This document shows, one piece after another, positions 1 through 9,408 of a stretch of DNA of 39,748 nt. The position numbers and the translations under genes are program-made. Numbering within the stretch: position 1 is the stretch's first letter; each line of letters opens with the position of its first letter. Location: the NCBI GenBank assembly GCA_020831895.1, contig JAFIFS010000083.1:1-39748 (forward strand), in the 5' to 3' direction. The stretch comes from Chromatiales bacterium (GTDB lineage: Bacteria > Pseudomonadota > Gammaproteobacteria > Steroidobacterales > GCA-2729495). The notes under the pieces are model-generated. The model saw only the letters and a program-made list of their open reading frames with translations. It was not told the DNA's origin and made no database searches.

Positions 1-1
1 G

Positions 2-634
2 GCGGTGGTTTTTGCCGGGGGGGCGGGGGGGCGGTTGGTGGTGGGCCGGGGCGGGCGGGCGGGCGCGGCTTTGGCCGCGGTGCCCGGCGCCGCGCCTTAC
101 CGGATGGCGCGCCTGACCGGGTTCATGGATCCGTGGGCCGATCCCTTCAACACGGGGTTCCAGCTGACGCAGTCCCTGATCGCGATCGGGACCGGTGAGT
201 GGTTCGGTCTCGGTCTCGGCGCGAGCGTGCAGAAGATGTTCTACCTGCCGGAGGCGCATACCGACTTCGTGTTCGCGGTACTGGCGGAGGAGTTCGGCCT
301 GGCCGGCAGCCTTGTCGTGATACTGCTCTACGGGCTGGTGATCTGGCGGGGAATGCTGATTGCCCGTTCGGCAGCCGAGCGTGAGCGTGTATTCCAGGCC
401 AGCCTCGCTTTCGGGATCGCCGTCTGGCTGGCTGCCCAAGTGTTCGTCAATATCGGCGTCAACATGGGCCTGCTGCCGACCAAGGGCCTCACCCTGCCGC
501 TGCTCAGCTATGGGCGCAGCAGCCTGCTGGTCACGCTGGCTGCTCTGGCACTGCTGCTGCGCGTGGATCTCGAGAACCGCGGCCTGGTCAACAGTGAGGC
601 TCGCCGGCGCCGCACACGCGGGAGATCCGCATGA
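2..634 (+). CDS. ftsW: Lipid II polymerase FtsW (SEDS family), C-terminal part
   Basis: FtsW is the septal peptidoglycan glycosyltransferase of the divisome and works in the inner membrane with FtsI. Only the C-terminal half is present. It shows the family signature APYRMARLTGFMDPW followed by DPFNTGFQLTQSLIAIG, the extracytoplasmic stretch FYLPEAHTDFVFAVLAEE, and the closing helices with TKGLTLPLLSYGRSSLL. The gene is open to the left edge, so its start lies outside the window. Its stop overlaps the murG start (ATGA). Two things are odd. Codons before about base 95 give a glycine/arginine-rich string instead of a membrane helix, which suggests poor sequence at the edge. The usually conserved SYGGSS motif reads SYGRSS here. 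Identity is secure; the first ~30 codons are not. Confidence 0.95.
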   Translation, partial: AVVFAGGAGGRLVVGRGGRAGAALAAVPGAAPYRMARLTGFMDPWADPFNTGFQLTQSLIAIGTGEWFGLGLGASVQKMFYLPEAHTDFVFAVLAEEFGLAGSLVVILLYGLVIWRGMLIARSAAERERVFQASLAFGIAVWLAAQVFVNIGVNMGLLPTKGLTLPLLSYGRSSLLVTLAALALLLRVDLENRGLVNSEARRRRTRGRSA

Positions 635-1713
635 ACGCGCCGGTGCTGATCATGGCTGGTGGCACGGGCGGACATGTGTTTCCGGCGCTGGCGGTGGCCG
701 AGGAGCTGCGCCGGCGCCAGCATCCGGTGGTCTGGCTTGGCACCGGCCGGGGCCTGGAGGCGAGGCTGGTGCCGGCCGCCGGCTTTGCATTCGAGCAGCT
801 GCGCGTACAGGGCCTGCGCCGGCGCGGCGCGCTGGCCTGGCTGGTCGCGCCGTTCACGCTGGTACTCGCACTGCTGGATGCGCTGCGGGTGATCCGCCGC
901 TGCCGGCCCCGATTGGTGCTCGGCATGGGCGGCTATGCATCGGGTCCGGGCGGCCTGGCTGCGTGGCTGCTGCGACTTCCGCTGGTGATCCATGAGCAGA
1001 ATGCGGTCGCCGGCCTGACCAACCGTCTTCTGGCGCGGTTTGCCCGGGAAGTGCTGCAGGCCTTCCCGGGCAGCTTTTCGCCGCGGATCGGGGCGCGCAC
1101 GGTTGGAAATCCGGTGCGCCCGGACATCTCGGCGCTGCCGGCACCTGAATCGCGTCTTGCGGATCGCCAGGGGCCGTTGCGCCTGCTGGTGCTCGGGGGT
1201 AGCCAGGGCGCACGTGCGATCAATCTCGTCGTTCCGGCTGCCGTCGCCGCACTGCCGGCCGGCAGGCGTCCGATCGTGCGCCATCAGTCCGGCAGTCTGA
1301 CGCTGCAGGAGACGCTCGCGGCCTGGCGGGCGGTGGGCGTCGAGGCCAGAGTCGAGCCCTTTATCGAGAACATGGCCGAGGCCTATGGCTGGGCTGACCT
1401 CGTGATCGCGCGCTCCGGTGCACTGACGATCGCGGAGCTTTGCGCAGCCGGCCTGCCGGCACTGCTGGTTCCCTATCCGACGGCCGTCGATGACCACCAG
1501 ACCAGGAACGCCGGCGCGCTCGTCGCGGCCGGTGCAGCCGAGCTGCTGCCCCAGGCGGACCTGACGGCCGGACGGCTGTCGGCACGCCTCGAAGCGCTGC
1601 TGTCCGATCGTGAGGAGTTGCGCCGGCGAGCCTTTGCCGCCCGTGAGCTTGCGCGTCCCGATGCGACGGCCGCGATCACCGATGCCTGCCTCGCAGCCGG
1701 AGGCGGGCGATGA
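631..1713 (+). CDS. murG: UDP-GlcNAc:lipid I N-acetylglucosaminyltransferase MurG
   Basis: MurG transfers GlcNAc from UDP-GlcNAc to lipid I, giving lipid II, at the cytoplasmic face of the inner membrane. The 360-residue length is typical of the family. The N-terminal glycine-rich loop GGTGGH is at residues 10-15, a second loop GGYASGPGG lies near residue 105, and the nucleotide-sugar half contains [10 protein letters not shown], the motif [10 protein letters not shown] and the late [14 protein letters not shown] segment. The ATG overlaps the ftsW stop by four bases and the murC start overlaps its own stop the same way, so translation is probably coupled. A GGGAGA-like ribosome-binding site precedes the ATG. 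Position between ftsW and murC is the standard dcw order. Confidence 0.97.
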   Translation: MNAPVLIMAGGTGGHVFPALAVAEELRRRQHPVVWLGTGRGLEARLVPAAGFAFEQLRVQGLRRRGALAWLVAPFTLVLALLDALRVIRRCRPRLVLGMGGYASGPGGLAAWLLRLPLVIHEQNAVAGLTNRLLARFAREVLQAFPGSFSPRIGARTVGNPVRPDISALPAPESRLADRQGPLRLLVLGGSQGARAINLVVPAAVAALPAGRRPIVRHQSGSLTLQETLAAWRAVGVEARVEPFIENMAEAYGWADLVIARSGALTIAELCAAGLPALLVPYPTAVDDHQTRNAGALVAAGAAELLPQADLTAGRLSARLEALLSDREELRRRAFAARELARPDATAAITDACLAAGGGR

Positions 1714-3119
1714 GAGACCGGATGCGGCAGATCAACCGGATCCACCTCGTCGGTATCGGTGGTGTCGGCATGTCGGGCATCGCCGAGGTGCTGCTCAACC
1801 TCGGTTATGCCGTCCAGGGGTCCGACCTGCGCGAATCAGCCGCGACACGCAGGCTGTCCGCGCTGGGCGCAACCGTGCTCACAGGGCATGCGAGCAGCCA
1901 TGTCGGCGATGCCGACGTGGTGGTCGTCTCCAGTGCGGTGGCCGAAGACAACCCCGAGGTGGTGGCGGCCCGGCAGCTGCGCCGTCCGGTGGTCCGGCGC
2001 GCCGAGATGCTGGCCGAGCTGATGCGGTTCCGCTATGGCATCGCGGTGGCCGGCAGCCACGGCAAGACGACAACGACCAGCCTGCTGGCCTCGGTGCTGG
2101 CCGAGGCCGGCGAGGACCCGACCTTCGTCATTGGCGGCCGTCTCAAGAGCACCGACAGCAACGGCCGTCTCGGCGCCGGTCGCTACCTCGTGGCCGAGGC
2201 CGACGAGAGCGATGCCTCCTTCACGCACCTGCAGCCGATGATCAGCGTGGTCACCAACATCGACAATGATCACCTGGCTGCATACGAGGGTGACGAGTCG
2301 CTGCTGCAGCAGACCTTCGTCGACTTCGTGCACAACCTGCCGTTCTACGGGCTGGGGGTGATGTGCCTCGATGATCCGGGCGTCCGCCGCGTGCTGCCCG
2401 GGATCCATCGCGCGGTGCTGGGTTACGGGATCGACAGTGCGGCCGATATCCGCGCGGCCGACATCCGTGGCGATGGCCTGCGCTCGCATTTCACGCTGCT
2501 GCGCGCGGGGCGCGCACCGCTGCCGGTGACGCTCAACCTGCCGGGACGGCACAACGTGCTGAACGCACTGGCCGTCATTGCGGTCGCCACGGAACTCGAG
2601 ATTGACGATGCGGCCATGTGTGCCGCGCTGTCCAGTTTCCAGGGGATAGACCGCAGGCTGCAGGTGCTTGGCGACGTCCGTGTACCTGCCGGCCAGGTGC
2701 TGCTGGTCGATGACTATGGCCACCATCCGACCGAGATCGCCGCCACGCTGGCGGCCGCGCGCCAGGGCTGGCCCGATCGTCGCCTGGTCGCCGTATTCCA
2801 GCCGCATCGCTACACGCGCACGCGTGATTTCCTCGACGATTTCGCCGAGGTGCTGTCCGCGGCCGACCGGGTGCTGGTCTGCGAGGTCTACGCGGCGGGT
2901 GAGACCCCGATCAGCGGCGCGGACGGACGGGCGATCTGCCGCGCGATACGCGGCCGTGGCCGGGTCGAGCCGGTGTTCGTTCCGGCCCTCGATCAGCTGC
3001 CTGAACTGCTGGCCGACGTGCTCGAGGACGGTGACCTGCTGCTGACACTGGGCGCAGGCGACATCGGCAGTGCCGCGCAGAGACTCCCCGCGGGGCTGGC
3101 TGGCGGGGAGGTCCGGTGA
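1710..3119 (+). CDS. murC: UDP-N-acetylmuramate--L-alanine ligase MurC
   Basis: MurC is the ATP-dependent cytoplasmic ligase that adds L-alanine to UDP-MurNAc, the first peptide-stem step. The 469 residues show the N-terminal UDP-binding loop [12 protein letters not shown] (about residues 15-26), the ATP-binding P-loop [10 protein letters not shown] starting at residue 115, the ADESDASF segment, TNIDNDHL, and in the C-terminal domain [10 protein letters not shown] and FQPHRYTRT, all characteristic of Mur ligases. The chosen ATG overlaps the murG stop (ATGA). A second in-frame ATG at 1722 would shorten the protein by four residues and is also compatible with the domain start. The downstream murB start overlaps the stop as GTGA. 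Confidence 0.97.
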   Translation: MRDRMRQINRIHLVGIGGVGMSGIAEVLLNLGYAVQGSDLRESAATRRLSALGATVLTGHASSHVGDADVVVVSSAVAEDNPEVVAARQLRRPVVRRAEMLAELMRFRYGIAVAGSHGKTTTTSLLASVLAEAGEDPTFVIGGRLKSTDSNGRLGAGRYLVAEADESDASFTHLQPMISVVTNIDNDHLAAYEGDESLLQQTFVDFVHNLPFYGLGVMCLDDPGVRRVLPGIHRAVLGYGIDSAADIRAADIRGDGLRSHFTLLRAGRAPLPVTLNLPGRHNVLNALAVIAVATELEIDDAAMCAALSSFQGIDRRLQVLGDVRVPAGQVLLVDDYGHHPTEIAATLAAARQGWPDRRLVAVFQPHRYTRTRDFLDDFAEVLSAADRVLVCEVYAAGETPISGADGRAICRAIRGRGRVEPVFVPALDQLPELLADVLEDGDLLLTLGAGDIGSAAQRLPAGLAGGEVR

Positions 3120-4027
3120 GCATGGCAGCCACTGAACGCATACCGCCGGCGCTGCTGCATGACGAGCCCATGGCACGTCACACGACCTGGCGCGTGGGGG
3201 GTCCCGCGGACCTCTTCTGCCGGCCCGGCTCGCTCGCTGAACTGCAGGACTTCCTCGCCGGTCTGCCCGACGGGGTGCCGATCTGGTTCGTCGGGCTCGG
3301 CAGCAACCTGCTGGTCCGTGACGGGGGCCTGCGTGGCGCGGTGGTGATGACCGGCCGGGCGCTGAATGATGTGCGCCGCCTGGCCGACGAACTGGTGGAG
3401 GCCGGCGCCGGCGTACCCTGCACCGCACTGGCCCGTCGCCTCGTGCGCTGGGGGCTCGGGCCCGCGGAGTTCCTGGCCGGTATCCCGGGAACACTGGGTG
3501 GTGCCCTGCGCATGAATGCGGGTGCCTTCGGCGGTGAGACCTGGGACCACGTGGTCAGTGTCGACGTGATTGATCGCGGTGGCCGGGTCAGCACGCGCGA
3601 CCGGGGTGAATACCAGGCCGCCTACCGCGAAGTCAGTGCGCCCGAGCACGAGTGGTTCGTCGCCGCGCGCCTGCGGTTCTCGGCCGGGCATGGCGATGCC
3701 GCCGGGCGCATGCAGGCGCTGCTCGCCGAGCGGCAGCAGAGACAGCCGCTGGGTCAGCCCAGCTGCGGCTCAGTGTTCCGCAATCCCCCGAGCGACCACG
3801 CGGCGCGCCTGATCGAGGCCGCGGGCCTCAAGGGCCTGCGTATCGGTGCAGCCGAGGTTTCGCCCAAGCATGCGAACTTCATCATCAACACCGGTGGTGC
3901 GACGGCAGCCGACATCGAGAGCCTGATCTGGACCGTACGCGACCGTGTCAGGGAGCGCTTCGGCGTCAGCCTGGAACCCGAGGTGCGCATCATCGGCGAG
4001 CCGGGCACCGGGGAGACCGCGCAATGA
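3116..4027 (+). CDS. murB: UDP-N-acetylenolpyruvoylglucosamine reductase MurB
   Basis: MurB is the FAD/NADPH-dependent enzyme that reduces UDP-GlcNAc-enolpyruvate to UDP-MurNAc. The FAD-binding fold is marked by [24 protein letters not shown] and [20 protein letters not shown]. The C-terminal catalytic region has SCGSVFRNP and [19 protein letters not shown]. At 303 residues it fits the shorter type II MurB class rather than the ~340-residue E. coli type. The start is GTG at 3116, overlapping the murC stop, with GGGAGG at 3106-3111. An ATG at 3122 has slightly better spacing and is a real alternative. A murB inside the dcw cluster between murC and ddl is absent from the E. coli and Pseudomonas versions of this cluster. 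Confidence 0.95.
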   Translation: MSMAATERIPPALLHDEPMARHTTWRVGGPADLFCRPGSLAELQDFLAGLPDGVPIWFVGLGSNLLVRDGGLRGAVVMTGRALNDVRRLADELVEAGAGVPCTALARRLVRWGLGPAEFLAGIPGTLGGALRMNAGAFGGETWDHVVSVDVIDRGGRVSTRDRGEYQAAYREVSAPEHEWFVAARLRFSAGHGDAAGRMQALLAERQQRQPLGQPSCGSVFRNPPSDHAARLIEAAGLKGLRIGAAEVSPKHANFIINTGGATAADIESLIWTVRDRVRERFGVSLEPEVRIIGEPGTGETAQ

Positions 4028-4989
4028 GCGCAATGGCGCTGCCCCCGCGCCGGCTTACCGATCCCGCAGGCTTCGGCCGGGTGGCCGTGCTCATCGGCGG
4101 CTGGTCGGCCGAGCGCGAGATCTCGCTGCGCTCGGGCCATGCCGTGCACCAGGCGCTGAAGAGAGCCGGGGTCGATGCGACTGCCGTCGATGCCGGCCGT
4201 GACCTCGCGGACGTGCTGGCCAGGGGGCGCTATGACCGCGCGTTCATCGTGCTCCATGGGCGTGGCGGTGAGGACGGTACGGTGCAGGGGCTGCTCGAGT
4301 GCCTGGGTCTGCCCTACACGGGCAGCGGCGTGCTGGGTTCGGCCATCGGCATGGACAAGCTGCGCTGCAAGCAGCTGTTCCTGGGCGCCGGCCTGCCCAC
4401 GGCCGAGTTTCGGGTGCTGCGCGGGCCTGCCGATTTCGACGCCGCGATCGAGGCGCTGGGCCTGCCGCTCTTCGTGAAGCCCGCCGCCGAGGGTTCGAGC
4501 ATTGGCATCAGCAAGGTGAGCCGCGTGGCCGAGCTCGCCGGCGCCTACGAGGCAGCCGCGGACTGTGGTTGCGTGGTGCTGGCAGAGCGCTGGCTGCCCG
4601 GGGGCGAGTACACAGTCGGCCTGCTCGGCGATCTCGCGCTGCCGGCGATACGGGTCGAGGCCGGCGGCGAGTTCTACGACTACGAGGCGAAGTACTTCAG
4701 CGACAGTACCCGCTATTTCTGTCCCGCCGGTCTGCCGGAAGACACTGAAGCGCAGATCGCCGCGCTGGCCCGCCGTGCGTTTGCGGCGGTCGGTGCGTCG
4801 GGCTGGGGGCGCGTCGACCTGATGCTCGACGAGCAGGGCGCGCCGATGCTGCTCGAGGTCAACACGGTACCGGGGATGACCGACCACAGCCTGGTGCCTA
4901 TGGCGGCTGCGCGGCTGGGCATGGACATGCCGGAGCTGGCCTGCCGGATTCTCGAGACCAGTCTCGAGCCGGTTCGGAGGGGCAGCTGA
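4024..4989 (+). CDS. ddlB: D-alanine--D-alanine ligase Ddl
   Basis: Ddl is the ATP-grasp ligase that makes the D-Ala-D-Ala dipeptide used by MurF. The 321-residue protein has the family order: GGWSAEREISLRSG near the N-terminus, FIVLHGRGGEDGTVQG, the substrate loop YTGSGVLGSAIGMDK, ATP-grasp segment FVKPAAEGSSIGISKV, the omega-loop region YDYEAKYFSDSTRYFCPA, and the Mg-binding end LLEVNTVPGMTDHSLVP. The start is the ATG overlapping the murB stop. An open frame continues upstream over murB but has no family similarity. The stop shares one base with the ftsQ ATG (TGATG). The name ddlB reflects the dcw position; ddl would be equally acceptable. Confidence 0.96.
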   Translation: MSAMALPPRRLTDPAGFGRVAVLIGGWSAEREISLRSGHAVHQALKRAGVDATAVDAGRDLADVLARGRYDRAFIVLHGRGGEDGTVQGLLECLGLPYTGSGVLGSAIGMDKLRCKQLFLGAGLPTAEFRVLRGPADFDAAIEALGLPLFVKPAAEGSSIGISKVSRVAELAGAYEAAADCGCVVLAERWLPGGEYTVGLLGDLALPAIRVEAGGEFYDYEAKYFSDSTRYFCPAGLPEDTEAQIAALARRAFAAVGASGWGRVDLMLDEQGAPMLLEVNTVPGMTDHSLVPMAAARLGMDMPELACRILETSLEPVRRGS

Positions 4990-5747
4990 TGCTGCGCGCA
5001 CGTAACCGTAGACGGAGGGAGAAGGCGCAGCAGTTCGTGCTGCCGGCGATCCACTGGCTGCCGGTGCTGACCCTGCTTGGCGCGCTGCTGGTCGGCGGGG
5101 CCGCGACCGTGCTGGCGATCTGGGTCATCGACCGGCCGGTCACTCGCATCGTGATCCACGGCCAGTTCGAACGGGTTTCGGCCGATCAGCTCGAGGCACT
5201 GCTGCGCCCGCAGGTGGGCACCGGCTTCCTCCGTCTCGATATGGCGGGGCTGCAGCGCGAGCTGAAGGCCTTGCCCTGGGTGGCCAGCGCGCGACTGACG
5301 CGACGCTGGCCGGAGACGCTGGAGCTGCTGGTCAGGGAGCAGGAGCCGGCCGCGCGCTGGGGCGAGGCCGGCCTGCTGAACCCGCGCGGTGAGCTGTTTA
5401 TCGAGCAGGCCAGCCACATTCCCGGCGGACTGCCGAGGCTGCATGGGCCGGCGGGTACCGAGGCCCGTGTGGCCAGGCGCTTCATCGAATTGCAGGAGCA
5501 GCTGGTGCCGCGCGGACTCGGCGTGGTCGAGCTTACGCTGGACGAGCGGGGCGCATGGTCGTTCCGGATCAGTAACGGGATTTCGGTGCGCCTTGGGTCT
5601 GCGCGCACCGATGAGCGTCTCGCCGTGTTCTACCAGGCGCTCGATCAGGTGGTCGGGTCCATGGCCAGCGAGGTGGACTACATCGATATGCGCTACACGA
5701 ACGGGTTTGCAATCGGCTGGAAAGCTGGCAGGGAGACGCAGGGCTGA
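4989..5747 (+). CDS. ftsQ: Cell division protein FtsQ
   Basis: FtsQ is a bitopic inner-membrane divisome protein that bridges the cytoplasmic ring and periplasmic synthases through FtsB and FtsL. The 252 residues begin with a basic cytoplasmic tail (MLRARNRRRREK), then one transmembrane helix at about 24-50. A POTRA domain follows (VTRIVIHGQFERVSADQLEALL is its first part), with the conserved LPWVASARLTRRWPETLEL stretch, and then the FtsQ/DivIB beta domain ending DYIDMRYTNGFAIGWK. The start shares the A of the ddl TGA and the stop shares a base with the ftsA ATG, so it is embedded in a translationally coupled string. Confidence 0.95.
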   Translation: MLRARNRRRREKAQQFVLPAIHWLPVLTLLGALLVGGAATVLAIWVIDRPVTRIVIHGQFERVSADQLEALLRPQVGTGFLRLDMAGLQRELKALPWVASARLTRRWPETLELLVREQEPAARWGEAGLLNPRGELFIEQASHIPGGLPRLHGPAGTEARVARRFIELQEQLVPRGLGVVELTLDERGAWSFRISNGISVRLGSARTDERLAVFYQALDQVVGSMASEVDYIDMRYTNGFAIGWKAGRETQG

Positions 5748-6982
5748 TGTCGAGGAAGGGAGACAAGCGGATCATCGTCGGGCTGGATGTCGGCACGTCC
5801 AAGGTGACCGCGATCGTCGGCGAGCTGCAGGATGATGGCGAGCTCGAGGTGATCGGCTTTGGCATGCACCCGTCGCGCGGCCTGAAGAAGGGTGTTGTAG
5901 TCAACATCGAGTCCACAGTCAGCTCCATACAGCGTGCGGTCGAGGAAGCCGAGCTGATGGCGAATTGCGAGATCAGCCAGGTCTATGCCGGCATCGCCGG
6001 CAGCCACGTCCGCAGCCTGAACTCGCACGGCATCGTCGCGATCCGTGATGGAGAGGTCACCCAGAGCGACGTGGACCGCGTGATCGAGGCCGCGAGCGCC
6101 GTCGCGATACCGGCTGATCAGAAGATCCTGCACGTGCTGCCGCAGGAGTTCATCATCGACGGCCAGGAGGGCATCCGTGAGCCGATCGGGATGTCGGGCG
6201 TGCGTCTCGAGGCGCGCGTGCACATGGTGACCGGCGCTGCCAGCGCTGCGCAGAACATCATAAAGTGCGTACAGCGCTGTGGCCTCGAGGTCGAGGACAT
6301 CGTGCTGGAGCAGCTGGCCTCGAGCTATTCGGTACTGACCGAGGACGAGATGGAGCTCGGCATCTGCCTGGTCGACATAGGCGGCGGCACCACGGACATC
6401 GCGGTATTCCACAACGGTGCGATCCGGCACACGGCCGTGATTCCGATCGCCGGCGACCAGGTCACCAACGACATTGCGATCTCGATGCGCACGCCGACCC
6501 AGTACGCCGAGGACATCAAGGTCCGTTATGCCTGCGCGCTGTCCCAGCTGGCAAATCTCGACGAGACGATCGAGGTTCCCAGTGTGGGTGAGCGCCCGCC
6601 GCGCCGACTGGCCCGGCAGACCCTGGCCGAGGTGGTGGAGCCGCGCTATGAGGAGCTGTTCGGCCTGATACGCGACGAGCTTCGCCGCAGCGGTTTCGAC
6701 CCTATGGTCGCCGCCGGCATCGTGCTGACGGGCGGCAGCGCCAAGATGGAAGGCGCGGTGGAGCTGGCCGAGGAAGTGTTTCACATGCCGGTGCGCCTCG
6801 GGGTGCCGCAGCATGTCAGCGGGCTGGCTGACGTGGTGCGCAACCCGATTCATTCCACCGGTGTCGGGTTGCTGTTGTATGCGCGTAGAAAGTACGAGCG
6901 GGTGGCCGAGGATTCACCCGTTGGCAGTGGAATGCGGGATGTCCTGGCGCGCATGAAGGCGTGGTTCCAGGGGAATTTCTGA
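5747..6982 (+). CDS. ftsA: Cell division protein FtsA
   Basis: FtsA is the actin-like ATPase that tethers FtsZ polymers to the inner membrane and recruits later divisome proteins. The 411 residues show [19 protein letters not shown] as phosphate-1 loop, the 1C subdomain ([19 protein letters not shown]), phosphate-2 region [18 protein letters not shown], and the adenosine segment [13 protein letters not shown]. The last ~14 residues ([16 protein letters not shown]) form the amphipathic membrane-targeting helix, so the C-terminus is intact. The gene starts inside the ftsQ stop (TGATG). The gap of 32 bases to ftsZ is the first clear break in the chain of overlaps. Confidence 0.97.
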   Translation: MSRKGDKRIIVGLDVGTSKVTAIVGELQDDGELEVIGFGMHPSRGLKKGVVVNIESTVSSIQRAVEEAELMANCEISQVYAGIAGSHVRSLNSHGIVAIRDGEVTQSDVDRVIEAASAVAIPADQKILHVLPQEFIIDGQEGIREPIGMSGVRLEARVHMVTGAASAAQNIIKCVQRCGLEVEDIVLEQLASSYSVLTEDEMELGICLVDIGGGTTDIAVFHNGAIRHTAVIPIAGDQVTNDIAISMRTPTQYAEDIKVRYACALSQLANLDETIEVPSVGERPPRRLARQTLAEVVEPRYEELFGLIRDELRRSGFDPMVAAGIVLTGGSAKMEGAVELAEEVFHMPVRLGVPQHVSGLADVVRNPIHSTGVGLLLYARRKYERVAEDSPVGSGMRDVLARMKAWFQGNF

Positions 6983-7014
6983 ACTTACAGGGTTGTTGCC
7001 GGAGGAGAAGCGAG

Positions 7015-8220
7015 ATGTTCGAACTTATGGATGCCTACAGCCAGAATGCTGTAATCAAGGTGGTCGGTGTCGGCGGTGGGGGCGGCAATGCCGTGCGCCA
7101 CATGGTCAGCACCGGGATCGAGGGCGTGGATTTCATCTGCGCCAACACGGATGCGCAGGCGCTGCGCAGCGCAAACGTGCGCACCGCGCTGCAGATTGGT
7201 TGCAACATCACGAAGGGCCTGGGCGCAGGCGCCGATCCCGACGTCGGCCGCCAGGCCGCCATGGAGGACCGTGACCGTATCCAGGAGGTCATCGAGGGTG
7301 CCGACATGCTGTTCATCACCGCCGGACTGGGCGGCGGTACGGGTACTGGTGCTGCCCCGGTGGTGGCCCAGGTCGCACGTGAGCTCGGCATCCTGACTGT
7401 GGCCGTGGTGACCCGGCCGTTCGCGATGGAGGGGCGCAAGCGCATGGCCGCTGCGGATCAGGGCATCTCGGACCTGGCGAAGTACGTCGACTCGCTGATC
7501 ACGATCCCGAATGAGAAGCTGCTGACCGTGCTCGGGCCGCAGACGACGCTGCTCGATGCGTTCCGCGCCGCGAACGAGGTGCTGCAGGGCGCAGTGCAGG
7601 GTATCGCCGAGCTGATCACACGTCCTGGCCTGATCAACGTCGACTTCGCCGACGTGCGCACGGTGATGGGCGAGATGGGCATGGCGATGATGGGCTCGGG
7701 CAGCGCGGCTGGCGAGGACCGGGCGCGCGAGGCTGCCGAGGCGGCCATCTCGAGCCCGCTGCTCGAGGACGTCAACCTGTCCGGTGCGCGGGGCATTCTC
7801 GTCAACGTGACGGCCGGCATGGACCTGTCGATCGGCGAGTTCCAGCAGGTCGGCGAGACAGTCAAGCAGTGCGCGTCGGATGATGCGACCGTGGTCGTGG
7901 GCACCGTGATTGACCCCGAGATGTCGAACACGATCCGCGTGACCGTAGTCGCGACCGGCCTCGGCCAGCAGGCCGCACGACGGGAGCAGCCGCCGCACAT
8001 CCGGGTGGTGTCGCCCGAGCCGGTCGCTGCACCGGCGCCCGAGCCAGCCGCTGCCCCGGCGCAGGCTCAGCCCGATTACGCCCCGAACTACACGCGCTAC
8101 GAGATGCCGGCCGTGGCCCGGCAGCGCAAGCGGGCCGTCGGGGAGCAGCTGGCCCCGCCTGACGAGGCGACTTTCGACATGCTCGACGTCCCGGCCTTCC
8201 TGCGCCGCCAGGCTGACTGA
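7015..8220 (+). CDS. ftsZ: Cell division GTPase FtsZ
   Basis: FtsZ is the tubulin homologue that forms the cytokinetic Z ring. The 401 residues contain the N-terminal loop [13 protein letters not shown], the tubulin signature GGGTGTG at residues 106-112, [10 protein letters not shown], the T7 loop region [12 protein letters not shown], and a proline/alanine-rich linker from about residue 335. The C-terminal conserved peptide [11 protein letters not shown], which binds FtsA and ZipA, is present. I chose ATG 7015 because GGAGGAG sits at 7001-7007 with seven-base spacing. An in-frame GTG at 6961 lies inside ftsA, and an ATG at 7027 lacks a comparable site. It is followed by a strong hairpin rather than directly by lpxC. 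Confidence 0.97.
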   Translation: MFELMDAYSQNAVIKVVGVGGGGGNAVRHMVSTGIEGVDFICANTDAQALRSANVRTALQIGCNITKGLGAGADPDVGRQAAMEDRDRIQEVIEGADMLFITAGLGGGTGTGAAPVVAQVARELGILTVAVVTRPFAMEGRKRMAAADQGISDLAKYVDSLITIPNEKLLTVLGPQTTLLDAFRAANEVLQGAVQGIAELITRPGLINVDFADVRTVMGEMGMAMMGSGSAAGEDRAREAAEAAISSPLLEDVNLSGARGILVNVTAGMDLSIGEFQQVGETVKQCASDDATVVVGTVIDPEMSNTIRVTVVATGLGQQAARREQPPHIRVVSPEPVAAPAPEPAAAPAQAQPDYAPNYTRYEMPAVARQRKRAVGEQLAPPDEATFDMLDVPAFLRRQAD

Positions 8221-8250
8221 GTCCGGCTGGGCAGCTCCAGCAGCAACACC

Positions 8251-8280
8251 GCCGGTGCCGGCCTTCAGGCTGGCACCGGC
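8251..8280 (+). terminator. Strong hairpin after ftsZ
   Basis: Perfect inverted repeat: GCCGGTGCC at 8251-8259 pairs with GGCACCGGC at 8272-8280. The stem continues through a G-U pair and GCC/GGC to a TTCA tetraloop, giving about 13 paired positions. It begins 31 bases after the ftsZ stop. No T-run follows, so it may be a Rho-assisted terminator or an mRNA 3'-end stabiliser of the dcw transcript rather than a classic intrinsic terminator. Confidence 0.6.
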
Positions 8281-8315
8281 GACCGGCCGCCACCCGGAAA
8301 GCACTGCTCGCTGCC

Positions 8316-8344
8316 TTGCAGGGTTATGGTGACTGTGCTAGCTT
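8316..8344 (+). promoter_or_regulatory. Candidate sigma-70 promoter for lpxC
   Basis: TTGCAG at 8316-8321 is followed after 17 bases by TAGCTT at 8339-8344, which is preceded by TGC (8336-8338) as in extended -10 promoters. It lies after the ftsZ hairpin and would give a leader of about 130 bases to the lpxC ATG. The call rests on motif matches only. Confidence 0.45.
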
Positions 8345-8433
8345 AACCACGGGATTATGGGCGGCGCGGATGCGATCCGTGCGGTTGGCGCCAGTCGTTC
8401 GAACGCAGAAGTCTGTGGTCTCAAGGCCCGGCG

Positions 8434-8455
8434 AGCCGATCCATGGCTTTTTTTT
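8434..8455 (+). promoter_or_regulatory. Short stem plus T8 tract in the lpxC leader
   Basis: AGCC at 8434-8437 can pair with GGCT at 8445-8448, directly merging into eight Ts (8448-8455), some 25 bases before the lpxC start. The four-base stem is too weak for a confident terminator. A T8 tract in such GC-rich DNA is nevertheless notable and could act as an attenuator, pause or upstream ribosome-standby element. Confidence 0.25.
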
Positions 8456-8479
8456 GCGACGCATCAAAGAGGTTCTTCA

Positions 8480-9394
8480 ATGATCAGGCAGCGCACGCTG
8501 AAGAACACTGTCCGTGCGACAGGCGTCGGCTTGCATACCGGTCGCAAGGTCTACATGACGCTGCGTCCGGCTGCGGTGAATACCGGCATTGTGTTCCGGC
8601 GCCTGGACCTTGATCCCCCGGTCGACGTGCCGGCCGAGGCTGCCTCAGTGGGCGAGACCATGCTGGGCACCACGCTGGTCAGCGGCGAGGCCCGGGTCGC
8701 GACGGTGGAGCACCTGCTCGCCGCGCTGGCGGGCCTGGGCATAGACAATGCCTACGTCGACCTCAGTGCGCCTGAAGTTCCGATCATGGACGGCAGCGCG
8801 GCCCCGTTCGTATTCCTTCTTCAGTCGGCCGGGCTGATCGAGCAGAACGCAGCCAAGAAGTTCCTCCGTATCCGCCGGCCGGTGCGCGTGGAGGAGGGTG
8901 ACAAGTGGGCCGAACTGCGCCCCCACGCCGGGTGCCGCTTCGATTTCCAGATCGACTTCGACCACCCGGTCTTCCGGCGTCACAGCCAGAGAGCCGCGCT
9001 CGATTTCTCCACCTCCACTTTCCTCCGCGAGGTGTCGAGGGCGAGGACCTTCGGCTTCGCCCGCGAGATCGAGCTGCTGCGCGCGCGCCAGCTCACGCTC
9101 GGCGGCAGCATGGCCAACGCCGTCGTGCTCGATGACTACCGGATCCTGAACGAGGATGGGCTGCGCTTCGAGGACGAGTTCGTGAAGCACAAGATCCTCG
9201 ACGCCATCGGTGACCTCTACCTGCTTGGCCACAGCCTGATTGGCGAGTACGTTGGCTTCAAGTCAGGACATGGCCTCAACAACAGGCTGGCGCGGGCCGT
9301 GCTGGCCGATGCCGAGGCATTCGAGCTGGTCAGCTTCGAGGACAGCCGCAAGGCTCCCGAGGCTTACGGCCTGCCAGCTGCCTCGCCCGCCTGA
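8480..9394 (+). CDS. lpxC: UDP-3-O-acyl-N-acetylglucosamine deacetylase LpxC
   Basis: LpxC is the zinc-dependent deacetylase that commits UDP-3-O-acyl-GlcNAc to lipid A synthesis in the cytoplasm. The 304 residues are full length. Visible features are [20 protein letters not shown] at the N-terminus, the zinc/catalytic pair E77-H78 in [29 protein letters not shown], the second zinc site H237 and D241 in [15 protein letters not shown], and catalytic H264 in [11 protein letters not shown] 8480 is preceded by AAAGAGG (8466-8472) and matches the family N-terminus; the frame is open further upstream but without similarity. It follows ftsZ as in most Gammaproteobacteria, here with its own promoter candidate. 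Confidence 0.97.
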   Translation: MIRQRTLKNTVRATGVGLHTGRKVYMTLRPAAVNTGIVFRRLDLDPPVDVPAEAASVGETMLGTTLVSGEARVATVEHLLAALAGLGIDNAYVDLSAPEVPIMDGSAAPFVFLLQSAGLIEQNAAKKFLRIRRPVRVEEGDKWAELRPHAGCRFDFQIDFDHPVFRRHSQRAALDFSTSTFLREVSRARTFGFAREIELLRARQLTLGGSMANAVVLDDYRILNEDGLRFEDEFVKHKILDAIGDLYLLGHSLIGEYVGFKSGHGLNNRLARAVLADAEAFELVSFEDSRKAPEAYGLPAASPA

Positions 9395-9408
9395 CGGGGT
9401 TTCCCCTC

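Noticed and set aside
1836..3494. Long antisense open frames, such as the 552-codon frame opposite murC and murB
   Set aside because: High GC removes stop codons on the opposite strand. The translation is Arg/His/Gln-rich without domains, while the plus-strand frame has clear Mur enzyme motifs.
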